Positions 42,297 to 52,764 of a stretch of DNA of 64,000 nt are shown here, piece after piece. The translations under genes and the position numbers were made by a program. Numbering within the stretch: the first letter of the stretch is position 1; every line of letters starts with the position of its first letter. The stretch covers positions 1-64,000 of the forward strand of contig NZ_JAJKFV010000030.1 of the NCBI RefSeq assembly GCF_020966775.1, in the 5' to 3' direction. Below the pieces are notes generated by a model, which ran no database searches, was not told where the DNA came from, and saw nothing but the letters and a program-made list of their open reading frames with translations. The DNA is from Rhodopirellula halodulae (GTDB lineage Bacteria > Planctomycetota > Planctomycetia > Pirellulales > Pirellulaceae).

Positions 42297-45200
42297 ATGA
42301 ATTTTCTAGCCAAACGGGCTCAATCTCCGTTTTCGTTGTTCGTGTTTGGTGTGCTGCTCAGCACGTTTGCAACGGTTCCAAGCCGAGTCATCGGTGACGA
42401 TGCGGTGAAGGTAGGCCGTGCCGCCGAGCGATCCAAATCCATTTTGTTGATCGCCGGCAAACCCAGCCACGGTTACGGTGCCCACGAACACTACGCCGGT
42501 TTGAAAGTGCTGGAGCAATCGCTGCTCGAAGCCAATCCCAACCTCAAGACCGAAGTCGTTCGCGGTTGGCCGTCCGATGCCAGCAAGGTCGAATCCGCAG
42601 ACTCGATCGTCTTGTACAGCGATGGGCAAACGCGACACGTTGCCTTTGATCATCGCGACGAAATTCGAGGTGTCCTGAAACGAGGCGGCGGACTGGTTTG
42701 CTTGCACTACGCCACGGAGATGACGCCTGGCGAATCGGGTGATGACATGGTCGAGTTGCTCGGCGGCCACTTCGAAATTCACTACAGCGTGAACCCACAC
42801 TGGATCGCCAAGTTCGACGATCTGCCGGATCACCCGATCACAAGCGGCGTCGAACCATTCGCCACGAACGACGAGTGGTACTTTCACCTTCGTTTCTCGG
42901 AACGAGGCAAGCTGACGCCGATTTTGCAATCCGTCGCACCGGAGGAAACGATGCGTCGTCCCGACGGGGCGCACAGTGGCAATCCTCATGTTCGAAAGTC
43001 CGTCGCGGCGGGGGAGCCGCAAACGGTTGCTTGGGCCTATGAACCGGAATTCGGCGGTCGCAGTTTTGGCTTCACCGGCGGACACCACCATTGGAATTGG
43101 TCGCACGTGCCCATCAGACGTCTGGTGACCAACGCCATTCGCTGGACCGCTGGGGATGACCCAACGACGGAGGCCAACACGCCTGCACCCTTGTCGGCCG
43201 AGCAGTTGATGGCGGATCAAGATTACGAGCCACCCAAGAAGTTCGATTTGGGGGCGATCGCAGACAAATTCGAAATTCCGCTCAAACAAGATGCCTCATC
43301 CAAGCCAGCTTCGCCTTCGCAAGGTGATCAAAGTTCGAACGGACCAGGCCAATCAAAGCTGTTGCAAGTCAGTCCGCTGGTGACGACCAACACGCCAGGG
43401 CACCAAGTCGAGCTGACTGCTGACTTGAGCAAACTGGATGCTGCTTCTCGACGGCGAGTTTTCTTGGTCGCCAGTGAAGGCGGCAACGACTATTCGTGTG
43501 ACCATGTGGCTTGGTTGTCACCAATGGCTCACGGTGATTTCGGGACACTGGACTTGGTCGATCATGGTTGGACCCGAGCCACCACGGGTTGGGGCGAGGT
43601 GCACGCGAATGCGAATTGCGTCGGTGGACCCGTTCGTGTCGATGGACAGCCACGAACCGAACCATCCATTGGAACGCATGCCCCCAGTGTCATTGCTTTT
43701 GATCTTCCGCCGGGAAAACAGAAAATCACTGTGACGGGGGCTTTGACCAACAGCGGCACCGACCAAAACGGTGGCAACAACAGCAGCGTTCGCTTCGCGA
43801 TTTTCGCTGGAACCGCTCCGTCGAATCCCAATGTGATCGACGGCAAACAAGCTGACCTTCAACGTTCGCCGGAACAAGCCGTCGCAGGGTTGGAAGCCGC
43901 CGAGGGTTTGGAGGTCACGTTGATGGCCAGCGAACCGATTCTCTCCAGCCTGACGAATTTGGACATCGACCATCGCGGTCGCGTCTGGGTTTGCGACGTG
44001 ATGAACTATCGCCGTAACAACGGAGCCCGTCCTGAAGGCGATCGGATTTTGATCCTGGAAGACACCACGGGCGACGGCAAACTGGACCATGTCCACACTT
44101 ACTACCAAGGCCGCGACATCGATTCGGCGATGGGCATTTGTGTCTTAGGCAATGAAGTGATCGTTTCCGCATCGCCAACCATTTGGAAGTTCACCGACAC
44201 CGACGGCGATGACATTCCAGACTCCAAGGTCGCCTTGTTCACCGAGGTCGGCCAGCCGCAGCACGATCACTCGGCCCACTCGTTTTTGTTCGGTGACGAC
44301 GGAAAGCTCTACTGGAATTTCGGCAACACGGGACTGCAGGTCAAAGATGCCAACGGCGAAACCGTCGTCGACATCCACGGGCGAGCCGTCATCGACAATG
44401 GACAACCTCTCTACGGAGGCATGCCGTTTCGTTGTGATCTCGATGGTTCCAACTTCGAAGTGCTGGCGCACAACTTTCGCAACAACTGGGAAACCACCGT
44501 CGACTCGTTCGGTGCTCTTTGGCAAAGCGACAATGACGACGATGGAAATCGCGGAACTCGCATCAACTTTGTGATGGAGCAAGGCAACTACGGTTACCGC
44601 GACGAGCGAACCGGTGATTCATGGCGTGCCGATCGGATCAACAAAGAAGCCGAAATCCCGCTACAGCATTGGCACCTGAATGATCCCGGCGTTGTTCCAA
44701 ACATGCTGCAAACCGGTGCGGGTTCACCCAGCGGAATTTGTGTCTACGAAGGCCGGCTGTTGCCCGAAAGATTTTGGGACACGGTGATCCACTGTGAACC
44801 AGGAGTGAACATCGTTCGCGCCTATCCGACACAACCTGATGGTGCGGGGTACTCCGCCACGATTGAGCCTTTGTTGACCGGCGTCAACGATCAATGGTTC
44901 CGGCCAGCGGATGTCTGCGTCGCTCCCGACGGTTCGTTGTTCGTCACGGATTGGTACGACCCCGGTGTTGGTGGACACCATCAAAAAGACAGCGATCGCG
45001 GGCGTTTGTTTCGGCTGGCGCCGCCCGGTGTGAAGTACCACATTCCGAATGTGAATTTGAAAACGGTCAACGGGCTAACCCAGGCACTGGCCAACCCGAA
45101 CCGATCGGTCCGCTACATGGCTTGGCAAAAGCTGCACGCGATGGGAGCGGACGCCGAGCAGGCTTTGTTGCACGTGTACGAGAACGAGAACCCATGTATC

Positions 45201-46814
45201 AAAGCGCGTGCTCTGTGGTTGCTGGGCAGGATCGATGGACGCGGCAAGCACTATGTCGACTTGGCACTGCAAGACGACCATGTTGACATCCGCTGCACCG
45301 CCATTCGCCTGTGCAAGCAGCTCGGCTTTTCGCCTGCGGAACTGTGTGGCAATGTGGCTTCGGATCCGTCGCCCGCCGTCCGCCGGGAGCTCGCACTCGC
45401 ATTGCGATACGATCAATCCTCCGCGATGCCGTCCGTTTGGGCGAAACTCGCACGGCAATACGACGGCGAGGATCGATGGATGCTGGAAGCTCTCGGGATT
45501 GGATCCGATGTTCGTTCCAACGAATGCTTTGCCGCGTGGCTCGCCGCGGTGGACGGCGATTGGAACACCCCCGCCGGTCGAGATCTCGTGTGGCGAATGC
45601 GGACCGACGGTGCGGCATCGAAAATGGTGGACTTGCTCGCCAGCGGCGAACTGAACGACTCCGAAACCGCTCGCTACTTCCGATCGTTGGAATATCACCC
45701 GGATGCTGTTCGCGATGCGGAGCTGCAGCGTTTGTTGCCGGATGGAAATTCATCTAGCAAAGCCTCGCCGACGACTTTGGTGCGATCCGTTTCGCGAATG
45801 CCCAGCTTCGATGCAGAAAAATTCCCCGAGACATACTCGGCGATTCATGACTACGTCAAGAGCCGCGTCGACGAAGACGACTTCGTGAAGCTGGTCGAAC
45901 AGTTTGACTTTCGCGATCTAGATGCGGAGCTGATCAAAACCATGTTGCAGCAGGACGACAACAACCGTTCGTTGTCGGCTTTGCGATTGTTGCTGAAACG
46001 CAAAGACGGATGGAATCGGTTCGTTGAAGTTTTGGCGAAGGACTCCACCTTCACTCCCACACAACGCAAACGCGTGATGTCGTTGCTTGGGTCGCTGGCC
46101 AATGGCCGAGCGATCGGATTGCTGAGTAAGACGGCATCCGACGAAGAGATGGATTACGAACTTCGTGGTTCCGCCGTCCGGGGTTTGGCGAAATCCAAGG
46201 GTGGTAGTGAGGAATTGCTGAAACTGGCCGAGGAAGGACGCCTGCCAGCCGACACACATTTGTTGGCGGGCGGCTTGCTGGCACGAAACTCAAACGAGGA
46301 CATCGCCAAGCGTGCCCGCCAACAATTGCCGCAACCGGCCGCGGCGGACAGCAAGCCGTTGCCGCCGTTGGATGAGCTCGTCCGAGCGTCCGGCGACGTC
46401 GAACGAGGCATGAAAATTTTTCGCGGCGTGGCGACTTGTTCGAACTGTCACATCGTCGATGGATTTGGCAAGCAGGTCGGCCCGGACTTGTCCGAGATCG
46501 GTTCCAAGCTGTCTCGTGAAGCCATGTTCACCGCGATTTTGGCACCGAGCGCCGGGATCAGTCACAATTACGAAAACATGATTGCGCTGACCGAAGATGG
46601 CCGAGTGGTCAACGGTGTGTTGGTGACCGAAACCGACGACAAGTTGGTGCTTCGAACCGCGGAAGCGATCGACTTGGAATTTGATCAAGCGGACATTGTG
46701 GACGTTAAGAAAAGCGAAAAGTCGATCATGCCCGAGAATCTCCACCACACGACCGACCAACAGGGGTTGGTCGACATGGTGGAGTATCTGATGGGACTGA
46801 AGAAAAAAACTTGA
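42297..46814 (+). CDS. Giant exported ThuA / membrane-bound dehydrogenase / cytochrome c protein
   Basis: 1505 residues with a signal peptide (SPFSLFVFGVLLSTFATVPSRVIG). Residues about 45-290: ThuA-like domain (SILLIAGKPSHGYGAHEHY, GGGLVCLHYATE, FGFTGGHHHWNW). Residues about 350-490: a beta domain. Residues about 530-920: the six-bladed propeller of Pirellula/Verrucomicrobium dehydrogenases (ILSSLTNLDIDHRGRVWVCDVMNYR, SGICVYEGRLLPERFWDTVIHCEPG, GSLFVTDWYDPGVGGH). Residues about 930-1370: HEAT-like repeats. Residues about 1370-1505: the PVC heme-binding domain with the CSNCH heme site in GMKIFRGVATCSNCHIVDG. It probably oxidises a sugar derivative outside the cell and passes electrons to the respiratory chain. 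The minus-strand oxidoreductase ends 13 bases beyond its stop. Confidence 0.93.
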   Translation: MNFLAKRAQSPFSLFVFGVLLSTFATVPSRVIGDDAVKVGRAAERSKSILLIAGKPSHGYGAHEHYAGLKVLEQSLLEANPNLKTEVVRGWPSDASKVESADSIVLYSDGQTRHVAFDHRDEIRGVLKRGGGLVCLHYATEMTPGESGDDMVELLGGHFEIHYSVNPHWIAKFDDLPDHPITSGVEPFATNDEWYFHLRFSERGKLTPILQSVAPEETMRRPDGAHSGNPHVRKSVAAGEPQTVAWAYEPEFGGRSFGFTGGHHHWNWSHVPIRRLVTNAIRWTAGDDPTTEANTPAPLSAEQLMADQDYEPPKKFDLGAIADKFEIPLKQDASSKPASPSQGDQSSNGPGQSKLLQVSPLVTTNTPGHQVELTADLSKLDAASRRRVFLVASEGGNDYSCDHVAWLSPMAHGDFGTLDLVDHGWTRATTGWGEVHANANCVGGPVRVDGQPRTEPSIGTHAPSVIAFDLPPGKQKITVTGALTNSGTDQNGGNNSSVRFAIFAGTAPSNPNVIDGKQADLQRSPEQAVAGLEAAEGLEVTLMASEPILSSLTNLDIDHRGRVWVCDVMNYRRNNGARPEGDRILILEDTTGDGKLDHVHTYYQGRDIDSAMGICVLGNEVIVSASPTIWKFTDTDGDDIPDSKVALFTEVGQPQHDHSAHSFLFGDDGKLYWNFGNTGLQVKDANGETVVDIHGRAVIDNGQPLYGGMPFRCDLDGSNFEVLAHNFRNNWETTVDSFGALWQSDNDDDGNRGTRINFVMEQGNYGYRDERTGDSWRADRINKEAEIPLQHWHLNDPGVVPNMLQTGAGSPSGICVYEGRLLPERFWDTVIHCEPGVNIVRAYPTQPDGAGYSATIEPLLTGVNDQWFRPADVCVAPDGSLFVTDWYDPGVGGHHQKDSDRGRLFRLAPPGVKYHIPNVNLKTVNGLTQALANPNRSVRYMAWQKLHAMGADAEQALLHVYENENPCIKARALWLLGRIDGRGKHYVDLALQDDHVDIRCTAIRLCKQLGFSPAELCGNVASDPSPAVRRELALALRYDQSSAMPSVWAKLARQYDGEDRWMLEALGIGSDVRSNECFAAWLAAVDGDWNTPAGRDLVWRMRTDGAASKMVDLLASGELNDSETARYFRSLEYHPDAVRDAELQRLLPDGNSSSKASPTTLVRSVSRMPSFDAEKFPETYSAIHDYVKSRVDEDDFVKLVEQFDFRDLDAELIKTMLQQDDNNRSLSALRLLLKRKDGWNRFVEVLAKDSTFTPTQRKRVMSLLGSLANGRAIGLLSKTASDEEMDYELRGSAVRGLAKSKGGSEELLKLAEEGRLPADTHLLAGGLLARNSNEDIAKRARQQLPQPAAADSKPLPPLDELVRASGDVERGMKIFRGVATCSNCHIVDGFGKQVGPDLSEIGSKLSREAMFTAILAPSAGISHNYENMIALTEDGRVVNGVLVTETDDKLVLRTAEAIDLEFDQADIVDVKKSEKSIMPENLHHTTDQQGLVDMVEYLMGLKKKT

Positions 46815-46827
46815 TCGCTCCCTTTCT

Positions 46828-48276
46828 TCAAGACACGTCGAACGAATAACCTTCGCGGGGTTCGAAACTCAGGAACGAGTTGGCTTCCGTCGGGCCTTGG
46901 AATCGATTTTCGCTGGCGTCCCAGTTCAGCGTTTGGCCTGGGTAGCGTGTTGCGATGCAGCCCAACAACGCGGATTGGGTCATCGTGCTGGCGATCTCCA
47001 AGTCTGACAGCAGCTCGTTGGCCTTCCCGTCTCGGGCGGCGTGAATCCATTGCTCTTGATGAGACAATGTTTTGTCACCATCCGCGTTCGTGAGAGCCTT
47101 CGCACGCTCACGAGTTTTGTCACGCAGCGTTTGTAGCTCCGCTTCGTCATCGCTGGCTACCGCGACAATCTCGGGGACTTGGTCCGGTTCATCCGCCAGC
47201 GTTGAACCAACCACGGTGCATCGATCGCCGACAATCATGCAGCCGTTGCCGCCAGCCGAGAAACCAGGCTCGCCACGTTCTTCATCCGCGATGATGGTGG
47301 GTGTTTCTGGTTGTTTGCCGCCGTCATACCACGTCAGCTTCACTCCGTTGGGACAAACGGATGTCGAACCGAATTGCATTTCGATTTGCGACCACACGGG
47401 ATAGGCAATGGATGTTGCTTGCTCGCAGTCCGCCGTCACTCGTTCAGGCAGTCCCAGCTTCAGAGCGGTGAACGCGGGGTCCAACAGGTGGCATCCCATG
47501 TCGCCCAGTGCCCCGGTTCCGAATTCGGACCAACCGCGCCAAGTCACGGGCAGAAAACCTTTGCCGAAAGGACGGTCCGCGACGGGGCCCAGCCAGAGAT
47601 CCCAATCGAGGGAAATGGGCGGTGTGGTCCCAACTGGATAGGACTGCATTCCCTGCGGCCATTCAGGACGATCTGTCCAGCAATGCACCGATTGTATGTT
47701 GCCGAGCGTGCCTGATTCGACTAAGTCAAGAAATACTCGCATGTGGAGGCTGCTGTGGCCTTGGTTTCCAACTTGCAAGACAACGCCTGATTTCTTCGCC
47801 GCCGTCTTCAATCGTTGGACTTCGTCAAAGGTCCTCGCCATGGGGCATTGCATGTAAACATGCTTGCCGCGACGAATGGCTTCCAAACCAATTGCCGCGT
47901 GGGAATGATCGGGCGTGCTGATCACCACCGCATCGAATTCATCGCCAAACTCATCCAGCATGATTCGATAATCAGTGAACCGCTCCACATCGGGGTGCTG
48001 GCAGAATGTCTTGCCGGCGCGTTGGACGTCGACATCGCACAAGGCGACGGGGGTACCGCCCGCATGGATCATGCGTCGAACATCCCGAGCCCCCTGGCCG
48101 CCTACGCCAATCTGAGCGAACCGAAATTGATCACTGGGCGCGGTTTTGCCCGGACCGCCCAACGCCTCGGGCGAGACCAACATCACCGACGCAGCGGCGA
48201 GAGTCGAGCGTTTCAAAAAAGAACGACGCGGGGTGGAAGCGCAGCGCCGAACTTGGCTGGCTTGTGGAACGGTCAT
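46828..48276 (-). CDS. Tat-exported Gfo/Idh/MocA oxidoreductase-like protein
   Basis: 482 residues from ATG 48276 (the frame continues upstream to 48459 without signal character). The twin-arginine leader STPRRSFLKRSTLAAASVMLV indicates folded export with bound NAD(P). RFAQIGVGGQGARDVRRM is the Rossmann loop, and DAVVISTPDHSHAAIGLEAIRRGKHVY the next strand. The catalytic EKP motif of the family is QCP here (YMQCPMARTF), so the general-base Lys is missing. WRGWSEFGTGALGDMGCHLLD is typical of the planctomycete exported clade. It lies tail to tail with the giant dehydrogenase. Confidence 0.9.
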   Translation of the reverse strand: MTVPQASQVRRCASTPRRSFLKRSTLAAASVMLVSPEALGGPGKTAPSDQFRFAQIGVGGQGARDVRRMIHAGGTPVALCDVDVQRAGKTFCQHPDVERFTDYRIMLDEFGDEFDAVVISTPDHSHAAIGLEAIRRGKHVYMQCPMARTFDEVQRLKTAAKKSGVVLQVGNQGHSSLHMRVFLDLVESGTLGNIQSVHCWTDRPEWPQGMQSYPVGTTPPISLDWDLWLGPVADRPFGKGFLPVTWRGWSEFGTGALGDMGCHLLDPAFTALKLGLPERVTADCEQATSIAYPVWSQIEMQFGSTSVCPNGVKLTWYDGGKQPETPTIIADEERGEPGFSAGGNGCMIVGDRCTVVGSTLADEPDQVPEIVAVASDDEAELQTLRDKTRERAKALTNADGDKTLSHQEQWIHAARDGKANELLSDLEIASTMTQSALLGCIATRYPGQTLNWDASENRFQGPTEANSFLSFEPREGYSFDVS

Positions 48277-49006
48277 TTGTTCACCTGACGGTGCGGAGAA
48301 GAGAAAAGACCAAGCGACTAACATCGCTGCGATGGGGCTCAGCGAGTCTCCGCCTGATGGGGTGCATTCTACAACTGTCGCAGTTCGCGGACCAATTCGC
48401 GGAGGTGCTTCTCGGCTTCGCACTCGTTGTATCAGTGGAGTGTCGCGACAACGCGACATCGGCTCTTTTCAAACGGCCAGCGGATTTGCTGGCAATTCGG
48501 CCTGAATCTTTCTAGTGATGCGAAATGATTCCCTGCAGACTTGACGCTGCCACCCCGATTTTTTGCAACAAAATCGCTACAATTCGCGTGAGAATCGAAC
48601 AGGACACTACCAATCGGCGAACAGAGGTTGTCGCCTGACTTGGCACCGGATTAAACTGAGAGTGTCCCAAGTTAGTGAGATTGGCTCTCAACAGCCTTTC
48701 TCGTTGAACGAAACGCTGCCAGCTTGGCCGGTTTTTGGCTTGGCAAGCAATTTGCAACGTTTTCGAACAACGTCCAAACAGCCCAGATCGACTGCCAATC
48801 TGCTACCGCTCAACCGTTTGTTGTGCCGAGCGTTGGTGGCGGTGCGGAGCGTTGGTCCGCATGGTCATCCACCAGGCAGAACACTGACGAAGGACGCGGC
48901 TCGATTCGCTTCGTCGCTAACCTGTGTTCGTCGTTGACGCCCGAGGCAGCGGACGTGACACTGAACTGAAACAACTGTCCATCCATTCACGAGGATCATC
49001 CGTACG
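48277..49006 (+). other. 730-bp gap without a supported gene
   Basis: Lies between the divergent starts of the Tat-exported oxidoreductase and the IscA-type gene. The frames present are short and have no protein-like composition. An A/T-rich patch near 48555-48585 (TTTTTTGCAACAAAATCGC) may belong to one of the promoters. No RNA gene was recognised. Confidence 0.45.
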
Positions 49007-49339
49007 ATGGCAATCAAATTGACTGAACGCGCGGCACAAGAAGTCATGCGTTTCCGTAAAGAACACAACTTCGACGACTCGATGGTGTTGCGGATTGGTG
49101 TGGCTGGTGGTGGCTGCAGCGGTTTCAACTACACGTTGAACTTCGACGACAGCTTCGACGCCAAGGCGGATTCGAAGTACGACTGTCACGGCGTCAGCGT
49201 CGTGGTCGACAAGAAGAGCTCGCTGTACCTGGACGGCACCGAGGTGGATTGGTACGACAGCTTGGAAAAGCAAGGCTTCACGTTCAACAACCCGAACGCG
49301 GTCAAAAGCTGCGGTTGCGGAAGCTCTTTCCAGGCGTAA
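49007..49339 (+). CDS. A-type iron-sulfur cluster carrier (IscA/ErpA family)
   Basis: 110 residues. [36 protein letters not shown] and [12 protein letters not shown] carry the three conserved cysteines (one in GGCSG, two in CGCG) that ligate the cluster delivered to apo-proteins. No suf or isc genes adjoin it. Which subtype (IscA, ErpA or SufA) cannot be decided. The preceding GATCATCCGTACG has no strong ribosome-binding site. Confidence 0.93.
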   Translation: MAIKLTERAAQEVMRFRKEHNFDDSMVLRIGVAGGGCSGFNYTLNFDDSFDAKADSKYDCHGVSVVVDKKSSLYLDGTEVDWYDSLEKQGFTFNNPNAVKSCGCGSSFQA

Positions 49340-49470
49340 CCCGTCCGGAAAACAACAGAGATTCATCGGCCAGCACGCCTCATCCGAGGCCGCTGGCTTT
49401 TGTTATGCGCTGTGGGCCGGGGCTGGTGATCGAGGAACGGATCCGGCTCGAGCGACCATTTCACGCGCGC

Positions 49471-49600
49471 GGACGTCCGGTGGAACCGGACCTACGTGCG
49501 GTTGCACCTCACAGCGTTTGGGATCGTTCTGCGCAAAGGCAAATCCGCTCGCGTATCGCCGGTGGTGAGCATCCCCGTAGGTTCGGTTCCACCGAACGCC
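49471..49600 (+). repeat. Inverted pair of GTAG-headed REP-like hairpins
   Basis: Unit A (minus orientation): the perfect stem GTCCGGT / ACCGGAC at 49475-49481 and 49485-49491. Read on the minus strand it is preceded by CGTAG. Unit B (plus orientation): GTAG at 49577-49580, then stem GTTCGGT / ACCGAAC at 49581-49587 and 49591-49597. The two units share the head CGTAGGT, the loop TCC on the read strand and the ending ACG, and face each other across about 85 bases, the layout of a bacterial interspersed mosaic element. The rest of the gap 49340-49687 shows no gene. Confidence 0.75.
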
Positions 49601-49687
49601 GAGCGCAACCGGCTCGAGCATGCCTCCACTCCCATCAACCAAAATGTCGTGGCGAGACCCAGTTGACACTTCCGAGGTCTCTGCGGG

Positions 49688-50125
49688 ATGATCCGTCGCA
49701 TGTCCACACGTCGACGCGCACGCGAAATAGTTTTGCAGCTTCTCTACGAAGCCGATTTGAATGATTGGCGTGATGCCCAAACATCACGCAAGTTCATCCG
49801 TTCCCGGTTGCAAGGTCGCAAAATCCTCACCGATTTCGCGGCGGAGCTTCTCGATGGAACGCTGGCTCGTCGTGACGAGATCGACGCGAAGCTGACCAAG
49901 CTTTCCACCAATTGGGCGTTGCACCGGATGCCGGTCACGGATCGAAACGTGCTGCGTTTGGGGGCGTATGAAATTCTGTACGGTGGCACACCGGGCCAGG
50001 TTGCCATTTCAGAAGCTTTGACACTCGCCAAACGTTACGGCGGCGAGAACAGTCCACGGTTCATCAACGGCGTGTTGGACCGGCTGTTCAAGTATCACTC
50101 CAGCCCCGAATCCATCTCCTCATGA
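49688..50125 (+). CDS. nusB: Transcription antitermination protein NusB
   Basis: 145 residues (ATG 49688 or 49700). All-helical, with [20 protein letters not shown], then [49 protein letters not shown], the C-terminal signature of NusB. It binds boxA RNA with NusE for rRNA antitermination. Its stop overlaps the ruvA start (ATGA at 50122-50125), so the two are coupled. Confidence 0.95.
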   Translation: MIRRMSTRRRAREIVLQLLYEADLNDWRDAQTSRKFIRSRLQGRKILTDFAAELLDGTLARRDEIDAKLTKLSTNWALHRMPVTDRNVLRLGAYEILYGGTPGQVAISEALTLAKRYGGENSPRFINGVLDRLFKYHSSPESISS

Positions 50126-50745
50126 TCGTTTCGATCGCGGGCACGCTCGTCCAGGTCGGCGAGATCAGTGTCATCATTCAAGCGGCCCCGTTTGATTACG
50201 AAGTCTACGTGGGTGACTACACGCGTCGCCAATTGCAAAATCAGATCGGCAAAGAAGTCCGGCTGCACACGTTGGATTACATCGAGGGAAACGCGCAGGG
50301 AGGTCGTTTGACGCCGCGGTTGATCGGTTTTTCGACCTTGCCCGAACGGCAATTCTTTGACCTTTTCTGCAGCGTGGACGGGGTCGGTGTGAAGAAGGCT
50401 TTGCGGGCGATGGTACGTCCGGTGAAAGAGCTGGCGGTATTGATCGAAGAGCAGGATGCGAAAACGTTGTCCGCGTTGCCCGGGATCGGTCCCGCCACCA
50501 GCGAAAAAATCATTGCCAAGCTCCGTCGCAAAATGCCTCGCTTCGCTTTGATGGTGGCTGGAAAAGAAGTCGCCGACGCGATGGAAGCCGAGTCGCCGAT
50601 CGTTTCCGACACCTTCGACGCCTTGGTCACACTCGGCCACACCGAAGCCGACGCTCGCAAACTCATCGACGAAACGCTTGCAACAGGCAAGAAATTCAAA
50701 GACACCGAATCGCTGCTGACGGCCATTTACCAGCGATCCAAGTGA
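50122..50745 (+). CDS. ruvA: Holliday junction DNA helicase subunit RuvA
   Basis: 207 residues, the usual length. N-terminal OB domain [21 protein letters not shown]. HhH motifs: [16 protein letters not shown] and [20 protein letters not shown]-terminal domain [23 protein letters not shown], which binds RuvB. It tetramerises on the four-way junction. ruvB is not adjacent. An imperfect hairpin (CGGGCA at 50751, TGCCCG at 50773) follows the stop and could slow transcription. Confidence 0.95.
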   Translation: MIVSIAGTLVQVGEISVIIQAAPFDYEVYVGDYTRRQLQNQIGKEVRLHTLDYIEGNAQGGRLTPRLIGFSTLPERQFFDLFCSVDGVGVKKALRAMVRPVKELAVLIEEQDAKTLSALPGIGPATSEKIIAKLRRKMPRFALMVAGKEVADAMEAESPIVSDTFDALVTLGHTEADARKLIDETLATGKKFKDTESLLTAIYQRSK

Positions 50746-51030
50746 TCGTCCGGGCATCGCTATCTGGATGCTTGCCCGTTCATCAAATCGCGTAACCTGC
50801 GTCTGAATTGACGCATCACACCCCCACGGCGATGTCGGTTCGGACGCTCGGGGGGAGAAGGATGAGCCTTTTGTGAAGTGTCGTCAAAAAAACGACGCAA
50901 ATTACCTAATCGGTAGTATTAAACACTTGTGAAGCGTTTCCGGCCCCCTTAGCTTTCGCTTCCACAATGTCCTCACGGCAACCGTCTTTTCTCCGTGAGG
51001 GTCGATACTTTGCCTTACGAGGGGGAACTC

Positions 51031-51615
51031 ATGGCTCAGTTTGTGACTGCGGGAAGCGGTCTTGTTGGTGGTATCGGCACTGATCGCCGGTCTCTTTTCA
51101 TTTCGGTGCGGACTCGGGACACCGTCGTCGCTCATGCACTTTTCAGCATGTTCTTGGCGGGGAATCTCGTGGCGAGCCTTTTCGGCACGTCGAGCTCGCA
51201 CGCCGACATGCCGCTGGCTCGTTCGCCTTCCGTGAGCACGCCCAGCGCGACCGAATTGGTCTCCACGTCGACGCCGGTGTGGCACAACAATTTCGAATCC
51301 GGATGGGCGGCCGCCAAAGACTCCGGGCGACCGATGATCATCTTCATCACCTCCGAACACTGCCGTTTTTGCGACGCGATGAAGCAAAACACGCTTTGCG
51401 ACGCCAGCATTCGGTCTCGGCTGGCGGAGGGATTCGTCCCGATCATCCTCCGACCCGATAAAAACGCCAAAGTCCTCGCAAGGATCCCGGTGACGACTTA
51501 TCCGACGACTTTGTTAGCTCATCCGCGCGGAAAAGTGATCGCTCACCGAGTAGGCTATCAGCCGCCCGACCGGTTCCACGAACTGCTCGGGATGGCCCCT
51601 CGATCTCCAAACTAG
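51031..51615 (+). CDS. Exported thioredoxin-like protein with a CRFC centre
   Basis: 194 residues from ATG 51031, chosen for the strong ribosome-binding site AGGGGGA six bases upstream. A GTG at 50995 adds 12 residues. A hydrophobic segment ([19 protein letters not shown]) acts as signal or anchor. The mature part holds [31 protein letters not shown] with the redox pair Cys-Arg-Phe-Cys, then [25 protein letters not shown] with the cis-Pro (TYPT). Likely a periplasmic thiol oxidoreductase of the thioredoxin_7/DUF255 type. The substrate is unknown. Confidence 0.82.
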   Translation: MAQFVTAGSGLVGGIGTDRRSLFISVRTRDTVVAHALFSMFLAGNLVASLFGTSSSHADMPLARSPSVSTPSATELVSTSTPVWHNNFESGWAAAKDSGRPMIIFITSEHCRFCDAMKQNTLCDASIRSRLAEGFVPIILRPDKNAKVLARIPVTTYPTTLLAHPRGKVIAHRVGYQPPDRFHELLGMAPRSPN

Positions 51616-51649
51616 CCCGTCTCCTGTTGATCCGACCACAAAGACGATC

Positions 51650-52654
51650 ATGAACCAACGCATCACCGGCATTTTGACACCCAATATCACGCCGGTTGAT
51701 GCTCGTGGTCGCGTCGACGAAGACACTCTTCGTGGTTACGTCGATTGGTTGATCGAACGCGGCGTCGATGGCCTCTATCCCAACGGCAGCACCGGCGAAT
51801 TTGTCCGCTTCACGGCGGAAGAACGTCGCCAGATTGTGCGAATCGTCGTCGACCAAGCCGCTGGCCGCGTTCCGGTGTTGGCCGGAGCCGCGGAAGCCAA
51901 CGTGGAGGAGACCATCACGGCTTGTAACGCCTACGGTGAAATGGGTGTACGAGCGGTCGCCATCGTCGCACCGTTCTACTACCCGATCAGCAGCGAGGGC
52001 GTGCACGCTTACTTCGCGAAAATTGCTCGCGAATCTCGCGTTGACGTGACGCTCTACAACATTCCTATGTTTGCCTCGCCGATCGAGGTGGACGTGGTCA
52101 TCCGGCTGGCGAAAGAGTTCCCACGCATCATTGGTCTCAAGGACAGTTCAGGCGACCTCCCCAACCTGATGCGAATGATGGCCGCGATCCGTCCCATGCG
52201 AGACGACTTCTCGTTCTTGACCGGATGGGACGCGGCGTTGACACCCATGTTGCTCGCCGGAGCGGACGGAGGCACCAATGCCACCAGCGGCGTTTTGCCG
52301 GAATTGACCCGGGCCATTCACCGAGCCTGTGTCGCGGGGGATCATTCGACGGCGATGCGGCTGCAATACCTGCTGTTGCCACTCTTTGATGCGATGATTG
52401 GTCTGGGGGAATTTCCCGAAGGTTTCCGTGCCGGGGCACGAGCTCGCGGTTGGGATCTTGGGCAAGGACGCGTGCCACTTTCTGACAATCAGCGAGCGGT
52501 TGCGATCGAAACCGCCCAAGAGATTGAAGCATTGGTGCGATCCGCTCAGTCACAATTGTCCGGCTCGGAAGTCACTCCTGAAAACCAAGTCATTCCTGAG
52601 GATACTGTCCAGGAAATTGCACGGCGGGTGATGAGCCAGCTTCAGCAGCAGTAG
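51650..52654 (+). CDS. DapA/NanA-family class I aldolase
   Basis: 334 residues. [32 protein letters not shown] (Tyr136) and the Schiff-base Lys164 in [10 protein letters not shown] define the family, which includes dihydrodipicolinate synthase and N-acetylneuraminate lyase. The extra C-terminal 40 residues ([18 protein letters not shown] onward, ending [13 protein letters not shown]) are not typical of DapA. Without lysine or sialic-acid genes nearby the reaction cannot be fixed. Confidence 0.87.
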   Translation: MNQRITGILTPNITPVDARGRVDEDTLRGYVDWLIERGVDGLYPNGSTGEFVRFTAEERRQIVRIVVDQAAGRVPVLAGAAEANVEETITACNAYGEMGVRAVAIVAPFYYPISSEGVHAYFAKIARESRVDVTLYNIPMFASPIEVDVVIRLAKEFPRIIGLKDSSGDLPNLMRMMAAIRPMRDDFSFLTGWDAALTPMLLAGADGGTNATSGVLPELTRAIHRACVAGDHSTAMRLQYLLLPLFDAMIGLGEFPEGFRAGARARGWDLGQGRVPLSDNQRAVAIETAQEIEALVRSAQSQLSGSEVTPENQVIPEDTVQEIARRVMSQLQQQ

Positions 52655-52764
52655 CGGGTCACTCGCCTCGGCCACGTGATCGCCGATGCACGGGACACAT
52701 GAAAACGTTTTCGCGTTAGGATGACGTTTTCATCATCCCCTTCAATGAAGTTTGCTCTCGGCCC

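Noticed and set aside
42306-43289. 327-codon minus-strand frame opposite the ThuA domain
   Set aside because: Antisense of the recognisable ThuA domain, without its own motifs.
48563-48969. Frames of 81-124 codons upstream of the IscA-type gene
   Set aside because: Ser/Arg/Pro-rich composition typical of non-coding frames, and mutually overlapping.
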